Positions 6,927-16,179 are shown, counted from the first letter of the stretch. The stretch: 64,000 bases of DNA from an uncultured Collinsella sp. (GCA_900768795.1 CAAGEH010000013.1:1-64000), one strand, 5' to 3'. Program-made: numbers and translations. The notes: a model not told the origin generated them from the letters alone.

Positions 6927-8977
6927 TCGAGTGCAAAGACCTGCATTTCAGCTATGACGGGCGCTTCGAGGTGCTGCGCGGCGTCGACCTCGCGATTCGC
7001 GACGGCGAGTTCGTCTGCATCCTCGGCGGCAACGGGTCGGGCAAGTCGACGCTCGCCAAGCATCTCGATGCACTGCTCGTTCCCGATGCGGGGACGGTCA
7101 CGGTCAACGGCATGGATACCTCGGACCCGGAGCTTGTCTACGACATACGCTCATCGGTGGGCATGGTGTTTCAGAACCCCGACGACCAGCTCGTGGCAAC
7201 GCTTGTCGAGGCAGATGTCGCCTTCGGCCCCGAGAATCTGGGGGTGCGCAACCCCGAGCTCGCGCAACGCGTGAGCGACGCGCTTGCCGAGGTCGGCCTG
7301 ACCGGCTTTGAGCAAAACGAGACCCATGCGCTTTCGGGCGGGCAAAAGCAGCGCGTCGCCATCGCCGGCGCGCTCGCCATGCATCCTGCGGTGCTCGTGC
7401 TCGACGAGGCGTCGTCGATGCTCGACCCGCGCGGGCGTGCGGGTCTGATGCGCGTGTGCCGCGAGCTCAACCGTGCAGGCATGACGATCGTTATGGTCAC
7501 GCACTATATGGAGGAGGCGGCGGAGGCCGACCGCGTGGTGGTGCTCGACCAGGGCTGCATTGCGCTCGAGGGCACGCCTGCAGAGGTCTTCTCCAATGCG
7601 CCCGAGCTCGCGCGCCTCAATCTGACCGTTCCCCCCGTGTACGATTTGACGCTCAAGCTGCGCGCGCAGGGGATGGAAGTCGCCCCGCATATCCATATGA
7701 GAGATATGACCGATGACATCGTGCATGCGTTGGGCGATGGAGCGCATTCGAGTGTTTGCGCTGGCAGTTATTGCGCTGGTGGCGCTCGCACCGGTGGCGC
7801 TTGTACCGCTGGCGCTCGCGCGGCTGCGGGGTCTTCTGTGACCTCGAGCGGCACGCGCGCTGCTGCGGCTGACGCGCACCCGCTGCTCGCGCTCGAGCAC
7901 GTCTGGTACAGCTATGCCGTCTCCAAACGCGAGCGTTCGCGCCGCCGCTGCTCCAAAAAAGCCGTGCGCGCCGCGTGGGGCAGCGATCCCGATACGCCTT
8001 GGGCGCTGCAGGACGTATGCCTGACCGTGCGCGCGGGAGAGGTTCTGGGTATTGCAGGACATACGGGCTCGGGCAAGTCGACGCTCATCCGCCACCTTAA
8101 CGGTCTCTTGATGCCGACGCGGGGTCGCGTGCGCCTGGAGGGCGACGACCTTGCCGCCAAGAGCGTCTGCGCTCAGGCGAAATTCAAGGTCGGCATGGTG
8201 TTCCAGTACCCCGAGCACCAGCTCTTTGCCGAAACGGTCGCGGAGGACGTGGCGTTCGGTCCGCGCAACATGGGGCTTGCCGCAGATAGGGTCGATACCG
8301 CGGTGCGCGATGCGCTCGCGCGCGTGGGGCTCGACTACGATAGCGTTGCGGAAAAGAGCCCCTTTGAGCTTTCGGGCGGGCAGCAGCGGCGCGTCGCGCT
8401 TGCGGGCGTGCTTGCCATGCATCCTTCCGTGCTCGTGCTCGATGAGCCGGCGGCGGGGCTCGATCCGGTGGCGCATGCGGAGCTGCTCGAGCTGATCGAG
8501 GAGCTCGAGCACCAAGGGCAAACGGTCGTCATGGTTTCCCACAACATGGATGACCTGGCAAAGTTATGCGATCGAATCGTCGTGCTCGATCGCGGGTCGG
8601 TGGCCCTTGCGGGCACTCCCGCCGAGGTGTTCAGCGACGCCCGCGCGCTCAAGCGCATCGGTTTGGGGTTGCCGGCGGCCCAGGCCATGGCGGTCGAGCT
8701 TGAGGAGCGGGGCGTCCCACTGCCAAAGGACAGGCTGTATTCCACCGAATCGCTCGCGGCGTGCTTGACCGGGCTTGCGGAGGATTCGGCTCGCGATGCA
8801 TCACGGAGCGTTTCGGCGCCGGCAATTGCGTCGAAGGGCGCTGCGCCGTGCGCAGTCGCCTCGCGGGATGCCGCTTCGCTTGTAGCGGATGCGGTTCGCA
8901 CTGCTTCGCAAGCCGCTGTTTCGCAGGCATCGTCTGCGCAAGCGGACGCGCAAACGCAAGGGGAGGGGGAGCGCTGA
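6923..8977 (+). CDS. fused double ATPase of the ECF transporter (EcfA-EcfA')
   Basis: The 684-residue protein contains two complete ABC ATPase domains that are normally separate EcfA1 and EcfA2 subunits. Domain 1 has Walker A GGNGSGKST at 35-43, signature LSGGQ near 141 and Walker B VLVLDEASS near 165. Domain 2 has Walker A GHTGSGKST near 380, LSGGQ near 482 and VLVLDEPAAGLDP near 503. A Gly/Ala/Ser/Thr-rich linker of about 70 residues joins them, and a 70-residue Ala/Ser-rich tail follows. Both domains look catalytically complete. It should power riboflavin uptake with RibU and EcfT, with which it shares overlapping start and stop codons. Confidence 0.93.
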   Translation: MIECKDLHFSYDGRFEVLRGVDLAIRDGEFVCILGGNGSGKSTLAKHLDALLVPDAGTVTVNGMDTSDPELVYDIRSSVGMVFQNPDDQLVATLVEADVAFGPENLGVRNPELAQRVSDALAEVGLTGFEQNETHALSGGQKQRVAIAGALAMHPAVLVLDEASSMLDPRGRAGLMRVCRELNRAGMTIVMVTHYMEEAAEADRVVVLDQGCIALEGTPAEVFSNAPELARLNLTVPPVYDLTLKLRAQGMEVAPHIHMRDMTDDIVHALGDGAHSSVCAGSYCAGGARTGGACTAGARAAAGSSVTSSGTRAAAADAHPLLALEHVWYSYAVSKRERSRRRCSKKAVRAAWGSDPDTPWALQDVCLTVRAGEVLGIAGHTGSGKSTLIRHLNGLLMPTRGRVRLEGDDLAAKSVCAQAKFKVGMVFQYPEHQLFAETVAEDVAFGPRNMGLAADRVDTAVRDALARVGLDYDSVAEKSPFELSGGQQRRVALAGVLAMHPSVLVLDEPAAGLDPVAHAELLELIEELEHQGQTVVMVSHNMDDLAKLCDRIVVLDRGSVALAGTPAEVFSDARALKRIGLGLPAAQAMAVELEERGVPLPKDRLYSTESLAACLTGLAEDSARDASRSVSAPAIASKGAAPCAVASRDAASLVADAVRTASQAAVSQASSAQADAQTQGEGER

Positions 8978-9777
8978 TGGAGAGCTTTTCGTTTGGCAGC
9001 TACTACCCGGGCGACAGCCCCATCCATCGCCTCGACCCGCGCACCAAGCTCGTGGCCGGCCTGGTGTTTCTGCTGGCAGCGCTTATGGCGAACACGTTTG
9101 CGGCGCTCGTTCCCGTTGCGGTGTTCGTCGTCGTGGCGACGGCGTTTGCGCGCATCCCCGCAAAACGCTTGGCGCAGTCCGCGACACCGCTCATGGCGAT
9201 CGTCGTCGTGGTCGCGCTGCTGAGCCTCTTTACCGAGCAAAGCGGGCGCGTGCTCTTTGAACTCGGAATCATCCAGATCAGCGAGGGATCGCTGCATACG
9301 GCGCTGTTCATGGGCATCCGCTTGACGCTTATGATGCTCGGCATGAGCCTGGTGACCCTGACCACCACCACGCTCGACCTCACGGCGGGGTTCGAGCGTC
9401 TGCTTGCGCCGCTCGCCCGCATCGGGCTGCCGGCGCACGAGCTGGGAATGATCTTGGGCATCGCGTTGCGGTTCATGCCTCAGTTTGCAAACGAGATGCG
9501 CATCACGCGAGACGCGCAGGTGAGCCGTGGCGCCCGCGTCGCGGCGGGTCCGCTCGGCGGCGTTCGCATGCTCGCGAGTATGGCGATTCCGCTGTTCGTG
9601 AGCGTGTTCCGTCGCGCCGAGACGCTCTCTGCGGCGATGGACGCGCGCTGCTATCACGGCGAGCAGGGGCGAACGCGTCTGCATCCGCTGCATTTTGCCC
9701 TGCGCGACGTGGTCGCTCAGGCGGTGCTCGTCGTGCTCGTCGTTGCCGTGGTGCTCGTGCGCCTGCTTGCCGTTTAG
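8977..9777 (+). CDS. ecfT: ECF transporter transmembrane component
   Basis: The 266-residue EcfT-type protein couples the ATPases to the S component in the membrane. It has several hydrophobic helices and the cytoplasmic coupling motifs characteristic of the family, visible as ARG in SRGARVA and a second one in AMDARCYHG. The ATG at 8977 overlaps the TGA of the double ATPase gene (TGATG) and follows GGGGAGGGGGA, so the start is secure. It completes a three-gene RibU-EcfAA'-EcfT operon under one FMN riboswitch. No gene for another S component is adjacent, though ECF modules can be shared. Confidence 0.92.
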   Translation: MESFSFGSYYPGDSPIHRLDPRTKLVAGLVFLLAALMANTFAALVPVAVFVVVATAFARIPAKRLAQSATPLMAIVVVVALLSLFTEQSGRVLFELGIIQISEGSLHTALFMGIRLTLMMLGMSLVTLTTTTLDLTAGFERLLAPLARIGLPAHELGMILGIALRFMPQFANEMRITRDAQVSRGARVAAGPLGGVRMLASMAIPLFVSVFRRAETLSAAMDARCYHGEQGRTRLHPLHFALRDVVAQAVLVVLVVAVVLVRLLAV

Positions 9778-9970
9778 AGCCCGGCGCGCGCATCTCGTCG
9801 TCGACCTTGTCCGCCGCGTCCGCCCTCCATCCCCACCGTTTCCCTGAGTTGCTAAGATGCCCGCCCGCCCAACATGCCCAACCACCCGCACGCCTGCCCT
9901 TCCAACACTCCCTTCCATCAAATGAACCCACCCGTCCAACACACTGATCTGCCGAACAAAGGAGCATCCC

Positions 9971-10444
9971 ATGACCGATTACCTGCACGTCAACGAGGAA
10001 AAGACCGCCGAGCAGAATCTCGAGGACGTCGTATCGTTCCTCACGCATGTGCCCGCGTGGTACCTCGCCACGATCGACGCGAACGACCCCGATCAGCCCC
10101 GCGTCCGCCCGTTCTCGTTTGCCGCTGCCGTCGAGGGCAAGCTCTGGTTCTGCACCTCGCGCGACAAGGACGTTTGGGCGGAGCTCGCTGTGCATCCCAA
10201 ATTCGAGCTTTCGGGCTGGAAGCCGGGGACCTGCTGGATTCAGCTTTCGGGCGAGGCGGAGCTCGCCTGCGACGATTGCGTTCCCGAGGCCGTGCGTCAG
10301 GCGGGGTTCGAGCATATGGTAGGACTGGGCGAGGCGCACGAGTCCGCGCATGACGGGCGCCTTGCGTTTGTCATCGTGACCCGGGGCGTCGCGCGTTTTT
10401 GCGATATCGATGGCGACGAGCGCAGGGTCGTCCTCTCCGCCTAG
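9971..10444 (+). CDS. pyridoxamine 5'-phosphate oxidase-like flavin-binding protein
   Basis: The 157-residue protein has the split-barrel fold signature of PNPOx-like flavoproteins: an early AWYLATIDANDPDQPRVRPF block, a KLWFCTSRDKDVWAEL block and a later FELSGW strand. Such proteins bind FMN or F420 and act as small reductases, but the substrate is not predictable. It starts at an ATG behind AAAGGAGC. The gene is monocistronic, with a 190-bp gap after ecfT and a 246-bp gap before argC. Confidence 0.8.
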   Translation: MTDYLHVNEEKTAEQNLEDVVSFLTHVPAWYLATIDANDPDQPRVRPFSFAAAVEGKLWFCTSRDKDVWAELAVHPKFELSGWKPGTCWIQLSGEAELACDDCVPEAVRQAGFEHMVGLGEAHESAHDGRLAFVIVTRGVARFCDIDGDERRVVLSA

Positions 10445-10619
10445 CCTGCCGCGTGCATATTGCCCCGCCCGCGCTCGGCGGGCGCAGCGCCGCGCACCCA
10501 GCTTTCGGCGTCGCCCGGTCTCGCCCGACGTACCGCATGCACACCGTCCGCATCGACCGGCAGCCCGCGCCCATGCAAAACCAAAACGTACCGTCGGGCG
10601 CGGCTAAACAGTGCTATCC

Positions 10620-10680
10620 TTTCTGCAATCTCATAACCGCAACCGTTTGATGCGTATCAAGGCGCAGAGGTTGCAGAAAA
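10620..10680 (+). promoter_or_regulatory. inverted-repeat leader of argC
   Basis: TTTCTGCAATCTC at 10620-10632 is complementary, except one position, to GAGGTTGCAGAAA at 10667-10679. A second perfect TTGAT/ATCAA hairpin (10647-10660) sits inside. The outer right arm ends at the argC ribosome-binding site, so folding could hide it. A TATCCT hexamer at 10615-10620 could be a -10 box. Function is inference. Confidence 0.45.
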
Positions 10681-10690
10681 GGAGCCAGAT

Positions 10691-11761
10691 ATGTCTCTTA
10701 AGGTTGGAGTGGTCGGTGCTGCGGGCTATGCCGGTGCCGAGCTCGTTCGACTGCTGCTCGAGCATCCCGAGTTCGAGCTCGTCGCGGTAACGTCAAACAG
10801 CGATGCCGGGCAGCCGCTTTCGGCTGTGTACCCTGCATTTGCGGGCGTAAGCGACCTCGTGTTCTCCAAGCACGACAATCCCATTCTCAAAACATGCGAT
10901 GCCGTCTTTTTGGCCGTTCCGCATACGGCGGCAATGTCGGTCGTGCCCGGCTTGCTCGAGGCGGGCGTGTCGGTTATCGACCTTTCCGCCGACTACCGCC
11001 TGGCCGATCCCGCCGTGTACGAGCAATGGTACGCCACGCCGCACACGAGCCCCGAGCTGCTTAAAACGCGCGCCTTTGGCCTGCCCGAGCTTTTCGCCGA
11101 CGACCTCGTCGCCGCGCATAACGAATACGATGCCGGCCACGCGGTGCTCGTCGCCTGCGCCGGCTGCTATCCCACTGCGACGTCGCTCGCCGCCGCTCCC
11201 GCGGTTCGCGCGGGCTGGGTCGCCGACTGCGGCCCCGTTGTGGTCGACGCGATCTCCGGTGTGACGGGCGCGGGCAAGGGCTGCAACGCGCGCACGCATT
11301 TCTGCTCCGCCGCCGAGAACGTCGAGGCGTACGGCGTCGGCAAGCATCGCCATACGCCCGAGATCGAGCAGATCCTAAACCTCGACGGCCGCATCGTGTT
11401 CACGCCGCATCTTGCACCGCTCAAGCGCGGCCTGCTCTCCACGGTCACGCTTCCGCTTACCGCGGATGCCGCGGAGAACCTTACCGATGAGGCGCTCGTC
11501 GAGCATTACCGCGCGTTCTACGCGGGTCGTTCCTTTGTGCGCGTGCTCGGTGTGGGCGAGCAGCCCAAGACGGCTTCCGTCTGCGGAACCAATGCCGCCC
11601 AGGTGGGCGTCGCGCTCAACAAACGCGCCGGCGTGCTCGTGGTGACGGGCGCCATCGACAATCTGTGCAAGGGCGCTGCCGGTCAGGCCGTGCAGTGCGC
11701 CAACATCGTCTTTGGCATGGACGAGCGACGAGGCCTTCCGAGCATCGCCTGCGCCGTGTAG
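10691..11761 (+). CDS. argC: N-acetyl-gamma-glutamyl-phosphate reductase
   Basis: ArgC reduces N-acetylglutamyl phosphate to the semialdehyde with NADPH, the third step of arginine synthesis. The 356-residue protein has the N-terminal dinucleotide-binding motif GAAGYAGAELVRLL and the catalytic cysteine in CAGCYPTAT. A GKHRHTPEIEQ segment typical of the family is also present. Start ATG 10691 follows AAAGGAGCC. It leads the argC-argJ-argB-argD cluster, which carries out acetylated ornithine synthesis; argF, argG and argH are not in this window. Confidence 0.96.
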   Translation: MSLKVGVVGAAGYAGAELVRLLLEHPEFELVAVTSNSDAGQPLSAVYPAFAGVSDLVFSKHDNPILKTCDAVFLAVPHTAAMSVVPGLLEAGVSVIDLSADYRLADPAVYEQWYATPHTSPELLKTRAFGLPELFADDLVAAHNEYDAGHAVLVACAGCYPTATSLAAAPAVRAGWVADCGPVVVDAISGVTGAGKGCNARTHFCSAAENVEAYGVGKHRHTPEIEQILNLDGRIVFTPHLAPLKRGLLSTVTLPLTADAAENLTDEALVEHYRAFYAGRSFVRVLGVGEQPKTASVCGTNAAQVGVALNKRAGVLVVTGAIDNLCKGAAGQAVQCANIVFGMDERRGLPSIACAV

Positions 11762-11916
11762 AGCGCGTCCAGTTCCTTTAATTTCCTTTAAACATGGCTG
11801 TTTGACGGCGGTGCGGCATATGTCGCACCCCGTTGGGCGCTAAACTTTCAACCAGTAATCTTGCTTATCTGTGCGACCGCGCGCGATGCGGGCGCACTGA
11901 TCCGATGGGGGTAGTT

Positions 11917-13188
11917 ATGGATACGGAAGCTATCGATTTGGCCCTACATGCCGTCGCCGACGGCGGCGTCACGAGTGCACGCGGTTTTAAGGCGGCGGGC
12001 ATCCATGCGGGATTCCGCAAGAACCCCGAGCGCCTCGACTATGCCGTCGTGGTGCCCGATGAGCCGGCAGCAGCCGCCGGCGTGTTCACGACCAACCGCT
12101 TTTGCGCAGCTCCGGTGCAGGTGAGCCGCGCCCACCTCGGTGGCGCCGACAAAGGCTACGGCACCTGCGCGGGCGTCACGATCAATTCGGGCAACGCCAA
12201 CGCCGCCACGGGCGAGGTCGGACTTGCGTGCGCGGAGGACACCTGCAAGATCATGAGCCAGATCCTCGGCTGCGAGGCAGACCAGATCCTGATCGCGTCC
12301 ACGGGCGTTATCGGCCAGACGCTTGCGCTCGACACCTTTGAGACGGGTGTCCCCGCTGCTATCGATGCCCTTTCCGTCGACGGCGGTCACGACGCGGCGC
12401 ACGCGATCATGACGACCGACACGCATCCCAAGGAATACGCCGTCTCGTGGCAGAGCTCCGAGCTCGAGTACGCCGACTGCACGTTTACCGTGGGCGGCAT
12501 GTGCAAGGGTTCGGGCATGATCATGCCCAACATGGCGACCATGATCGCCGTCATCACGACCGACGCCCCGGTCGAGCCCGAGGTCCTGCACGACATTTTG
12601 GCGAGCACCGTCAACCGCACCTTCAACAAGGTCACGGTCGATTCCGACACCTCCACCAACGATACGTGCATCATGCTCGCGTCGGGCGCCGCAGCTCCGG
12701 GACTTCCCGCGGTAGCGCCCGGCTCCACGGTGTACGACGAGCTCTGCCATGCCGTCTACGTGGTGTGCGAGGCGCTCGCGCGCAGCATCGCAGCCGACGG
12801 CGAGGGCGCTTCCAAGCTCGTGACGGTCAACGTCACGGGTGCCGTCAACGACGAGGAAGCCGATATTGCCGCACGCGCGGTCGCAAACTCCCCGCTGGTC
12901 AAGACTTGCATCGCCGGCCACGACTGCAACTGGGGCCGCGTCGCGATGGCGCTCGGCAAGTGCGGTGTCACGTTTGACCAGACCGATGTGTCGATCGACA
13001 TGATGGACATGCCGGTCTGCCGCGACGGCCTTACCGTTCCGTTTGACGAGGACGAGGCGCTCAGGCGCTTTGAGGCACCCGAGATCGTCATCTCCGCCGA
13101 CCTCGGCGCCGGCGACGGCAAGGCGACCATCTGGACCTGCGACCTTACGCACGACTACGTGTCCATCAACGGCGACTACCGTTCGTAG
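11917..13188 (+). CDS. argJ: bifunctional glutamate N-acetyltransferase/ornithine acetyltransferase
   Basis: ArgJ recycles the acetyl group from N-acetylornithine to glutamate and may also acetylate glutamate from acetyl-CoA. The 423-residue precursor contains the self-cleavage site region KGSGMIMPNMATM, where the threonine becomes the nucleophile and N-terminus of the beta chain. Start ATG 11917 was chosen because GGGGG lies just upstream; in-frame codons at 11833 and 11905 are less well placed. Genes lacking an obvious argA often rely on the bifunctional form, but bifunctionality is inference. It lies 155 bp after argC and 32 bp before argB. Confidence 0.95.
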   Translation: MDTEAIDLALHAVADGGVTSARGFKAAGIHAGFRKNPERLDYAVVVPDEPAAAAGVFTTNRFCAAPVQVSRAHLGGADKGYGTCAGVTINSGNANAATGEVGLACAEDTCKIMSQILGCEADQILIASTGVIGQTLALDTFETGVPAAIDALSVDGGHDAAHAIMTTDTHPKEYAVSWQSSELEYADCTFTVGGMCKGSGMIMPNMATMIAVITTDAPVEPEVLHDILASTVNRTFNKVTVDSDTSTNDTCIMLASGAAAPGLPAVAPGSTVYDELCHAVYVVCEALARSIAADGEGASKLVTVNVTGAVNDEEADIAARAVANSPLVKTCIAGHDCNWGRVAMALGKCGVTFDQTDVSIDMMDMPVCRDGLTVPFDEDEALRRFEAPEIVISADLGAGDGKATIWTCDLTHDYVSINGDYRS

Positions 13189-13220
13189 AGACGCTTGCCG
13201 AGCAAGACGAGAGGACAAAC

Positions 13221-14204
13221 ATGAAGTACGCACGCGACGCGCAGGCGCCCCTTCTTAACGAAAAGACCGCGCAAATTCTGTTCGAGACGCTTCCGTGGGT
13301 CAAGAACCTCACGGGCAAGACCGTCGTCATCAAATACGGCGGCGCCGCGATGGTCGACGAAAAGCTCCGCGAGGACGTGATGAGCGACATCGTTCTGCTC
13401 AAGATCATGGGCATGCGCCCCGTGATCGTGCACGGCGGCGGTAAGGCCATCAACGAGGCGTTGAGCCACTACGACCTGCCGGTCGAGTTCAAAAACGGCC
13501 AGCGCGTGACCACGCCCGAGACCATGGACGTGGTGCGCCAGGTGCTCGGCGGCAAGGTCAACCAAGAGCTCGTGGCCGCCATCAACCAACACGGCAACCT
13601 CGCCGTGGGCGTTTCGGGCTCCGATGCCGGAACCCTCGTGGCGAGCCAGCTCGACCCCGACCTGGGCCGCGTCGGCAAGATCGAGCACGTGAACGTCGAC
13701 TATATCGAGCGCATCGTCAAGAGCGAGTACATCCCCGTGATCGCCACGATCGCGCAGGGCGAGGACGGCGGCTTCTACAACATCAACGCCGACGTCGCCG
13801 CCGGTGCCGTGGCCGCGGCGCTGCGTGCGCACAAGATCGTGTTCCTTACCGACGTCGACGGCCTCTACGGGGATTTTTCGGACAAGAGCACGCTTATCTC
13901 CAACCTCACCATGGAGGAGTGCCAGGGCATGCTCGACCGCGGCGAGGTCGACAAGGGCATGATCCCCAAGCTGAGCTCGTGCATCCAGGCGCTCGAGGCG
14001 GGCGTGTTCCGCGCCCATATCATCAACGGCACCACGCCGCATTCGCTGCTGCTCGAGCTCTTGACCGACGCCGGCGTGGGCACCGTGCTCCATTCGAGCG
14101 ACACGTCGTACGAGTACGACACGCATCCGCATCCGCTCTCGACGTTCGCCGCGCGCCTGTTCGAGAACTTCGACGAGGTCTCCAAGCTGCAGTCGCTTTC
14201 CTAG
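13221..14204 (+). CDS. argB: acetylglutamate kinase
   Basis: ArgB phosphorylates N-acetylglutamate, usually the arginine-inhibited step. The 327-residue protein has the phosphate-binding KYGGAAM motif near residue 38, VHGGGKAIN, and the LTDVDGLYGD segment of the amino acid kinase fold. The N-terminal helix before KYGGAAM is the element that mediates hexamer formation and arginine inhibition in sensitive enzymes, so feedback control is plausible. It is somewhat longer than usual (about 295), mainly through a C-terminal tail (HPHPLSTFAARLFENFDEV). Start ATG 13221 follows GAGAGGAC. Confidence 0.95.
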   Translation: MKYARDAQAPLLNEKTAQILFETLPWVKNLTGKTVVIKYGGAAMVDEKLREDVMSDIVLLKIMGMRPVIVHGGGKAINEALSHYDLPVEFKNGQRVTTPETMDVVRQVLGGKVNQELVAAINQHGNLAVGVSGSDAGTLVASQLDPDLGRVGKIEHVNVDYIERIVKSEYIPVIATIAQGEDGGFYNINADVAAGAVAAALRAHKIVFLTDVDGLYGDFSDKSTLISNLTMEECQGMLDRGEVDKGMIPKLSSCIQALEAGVFRAHIINGTTPHSLLLELLTDAGVGTVLHSSDTSYEYDTHPHPLSTFAARLFENFDEVSKLQSLS

Positions 14205-14414
14205 TTGCGGCGCACGTTGGCCGGCGTAGCCGATGCACAGCCTGTGCCGCGGACGGTTTGCGCAATCGGTGCATACTGCCAGCGCCGGGGGCACCACACG
14301 CAGCGCGCCACGGCAAACACACCCAGCGCAACGCCGCAGCCAGCGCAACGCCGCGGACGCCGCGCCCATCACGGCAACCCGCACGTTTTCATCATTTAGA
14401 CCGAAAGGGTCATC

Positions 14415-15698
14415 ATGTCACTATCTACGCAGAAATCGCTTGAGTCGCACTACGTCATGCATACCTTTGGCCGCTCGGAGGTCGAGTTCGTGCGCGGCGA
14501 GGGCATGAAGCTCTACGGCGACGACGGGCGCGAGTACCTCGATTTTTTGGCGGGCATCGGCGTCTGCTGCCTGGGGCATGAGCACCCCGCAATCACCGCT
14601 GCGATCAAAAAGCAGGCGGATAAGCTCGTACACGTGTCGAACTACTTCTACATCGAGCATCGCGGCGAGGTCGCGGCGCTTCTGTCCAAGCTCGCAAACG
14701 ACGACATGGAGGGCGCGCACGTGCTCGCCGACGCCATCGCGGCGGGGGACGAGACCACGGCCGACGCGCTTTCGGTCCCCGCTGCCGACGAGCAGGTATG
14801 GGAGACGTTCTTTGCCAACTCCGGTGCCGAGGCCAACGAGGGTGCGATGAAGCTCGCGCGCCTGTACGCGCAGCGCATGGGCAACGGCGGCAACACGATC
14901 GTGTGCATGCGCGGCGGGTTCCACGGCCGCACGCTCGAGACGATCGCCGCGACCATGCAGGACTGGCTGCAGGACAGCTTCCGCCCGCTGCCGGGGGGCT
15001 TTGTTGCGTGCACGCCCAACGACTGCGACGAGCTCAAGCAGATTTTTAAGCAGCGCGGTTCGGATATCTGCGCGGTCATGCTCGAGCCGATTCAGGGCGA
15101 AAGCGGCGTGCACCCCATGACGGCGGAGTTCATGGCTGCAGCGCGCGATCTGGTGCATGAGGTCGGCGGCCTTTTGATCACCGACGAGGTGCAGTGCGGA
15201 GTGTTCCGCTCGGGCAAGCCGTTTGCGTACCAGACGCTCGGCGTGGAGCCGGATATCATGAGCCTTGCCAAGGGTATCGCCGCGGGCGTTCCCATGGGGG
15301 CAGTGGTGGCAAAGCAGGAGGTCGCGAGCGCGTTTAAGCCGGGCGACCACGGCTCGACGTTTGGCGGCAGCTGCTTGGCGGTCGCGGCGAGCGCGGCGGC
15401 GCTCTCCGAGCTCGTGCGCGGCAACTATGCCGAGCATGCGGCCGAGGTCGGTTCGTACATGGCAGACGCCCTGGCAAAGCTGCCGCACGTCACCGAGGTG
15501 CGCGGCTCTGGCCTGATGCTCGGCTGCGATCTGGATGCCGCCGCGGGCGATGCACACGACGTGGTGGCGCGCATGCTCGACGCCGGCTTTGTGATCAACG
15601 CGACGGGTGCCCATACCCTGCGTTTTCTGCCGCCGCTTATCTGCGAGCACGACGATGTCGATGCGCTGACCGCGGCGCTTGCGAACGTGCTTGCGTAG
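14415..15698 (+). CDS. argD: acetylornithine aminotransferase
   Basis: ArgD is the PLP enzyme converting N-acetylglutamate semialdehyde to N-acetylornithine. The 427-residue class III aminotransferase has the GAEANEGAMKLAR segment, the DEVQCGVFRSG block with the cofactor aspartate, and the Schiff-base lysine in SLAKGIAAG (about Lys286). Between SNYFYIEHRGEVAALLSKLA and FFANSGAEAN there are roughly 30 extra residues (acidic and Ala-rich) compared with standard ArgD. A 210-bp GC-rich gap separates it from argB. Start ATG 14415 follows GAAAGGG. The product could also serve in lysine synthesis as DapC. Confidence 0.93.
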   Translation: MSLSTQKSLESHYVMHTFGRSEVEFVRGEGMKLYGDDGREYLDFLAGIGVCCLGHEHPAITAAIKKQADKLVHVSNYFYIEHRGEVAALLSKLANDDMEGAHVLADAIAAGDETTADALSVPAADEQVWETFFANSGAEANEGAMKLARLYAQRMGNGGNTIVCMRGGFHGRTLETIAATMQDWLQDSFRPLPGGFVACTPNDCDELKQIFKQRGSDICAVMLEPIQGESGVHPMTAEFMAAARDLVHEVGGLLITDEVQCGVFRSGKPFAYQTLGVEPDIMSLAKGIAAGVPMGAVVAKQEVASAFKPGDHGSTFGGSCLAVAASAAALSELVRGNYAEHAAEVGSYMADALAKLPHVTEVRGSGLMLGCDLDAAAGDAHDVVARMLDAGFVINATGAHTLRFLPPLICEHDDVDALTAALANVLA

Positions 15699-15773
15699 AC
15701 GCGGCGCCGGCGGGTGCGCGGAATTGCGAATTTTTAGCGCGGGCATGCCTTTTCGGCTATACTTCCAACGCAC

Positions 15774-15849
15774 GGGCGATTGGCGCAACGGTTAGCGCAG
15801 GTGCTTTACACGCACAAGGCTGGGGGTTCGAATCCCTCATCGCCCACCA
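15774..15849 (+). tRNA. tRNA-Val (TAC)
   Basis: A full cloverleaf is visible: acceptor arms GGGCGAT and ATCGCCC, anticodon loop TTTACAC giving UAC, T-arm GGGGGTTCGAATCCCTC, discriminator A and encoded CCA. A TATACT -10-like box lies at 15758-15763. Confidence 0.95.
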
Positions 15850-16179
15850 CGGGATTCAAGGGACTTCGGAGACGGGGTCCTTTCCTTTTACCGGGCTCCT
15901 GCCCGGGGATTCGAACCCGGCGGGGCGCGGAGCGGAGCCGACGCATGAGCGTCGGCCGCGGAGCGCGCGAGGCCGCAAGGCCGAAGCGGGCGGGTTTCGC
16001 GCGAGCGGTTGTTTCCGTTATGAAGGGCGGCGTCGTAATGATCGGCGAGCGTCGCCGTGACGTTATCGGGTTCGGCCTGTCGTATTTCAGAGCGTACTTT
16101 GCCGAGCGCGTCGTTGGGTTTCTCTAGGGTTTGATACTTTAAACAGCTTAGTTGTTACGTTTTGCGACGGATGAGCAGC
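15850..16179 (+). other. GC-rich intergenic segment with a T-arm-like block and hairpins
   Basis: No credible gene is seen in these 330 bases. At 15900-15926 the minus strand reads GCCGGGTTCGAATCCCCGGG, resembling a tRNA T-arm without the rest of a tRNA. A perfect hairpin CCGACGC/GCGTCGG follows at about 15947-15964, then GGCCGCAAGGCC. The reading frame that runs through it starts inside tRNA-Val and is not a plausible gene. The tail of the segment turns lower in GC towards the abiE remnant. Confidence 0.6.

Noticed and set aside
10647..10660. TTGAT/ATCAA palindrome before argC as an ArgR box
   Set aside because: It does not match the usual ARG box and sits inside a larger hairpin, so I describe it only as leader structure.
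15780..16127. Plus-strand frame beginning inside tRNA-Val
   Set aside because: The first third is translated tRNA and the rest is palindromic repeat DNA, so it is not a gene.
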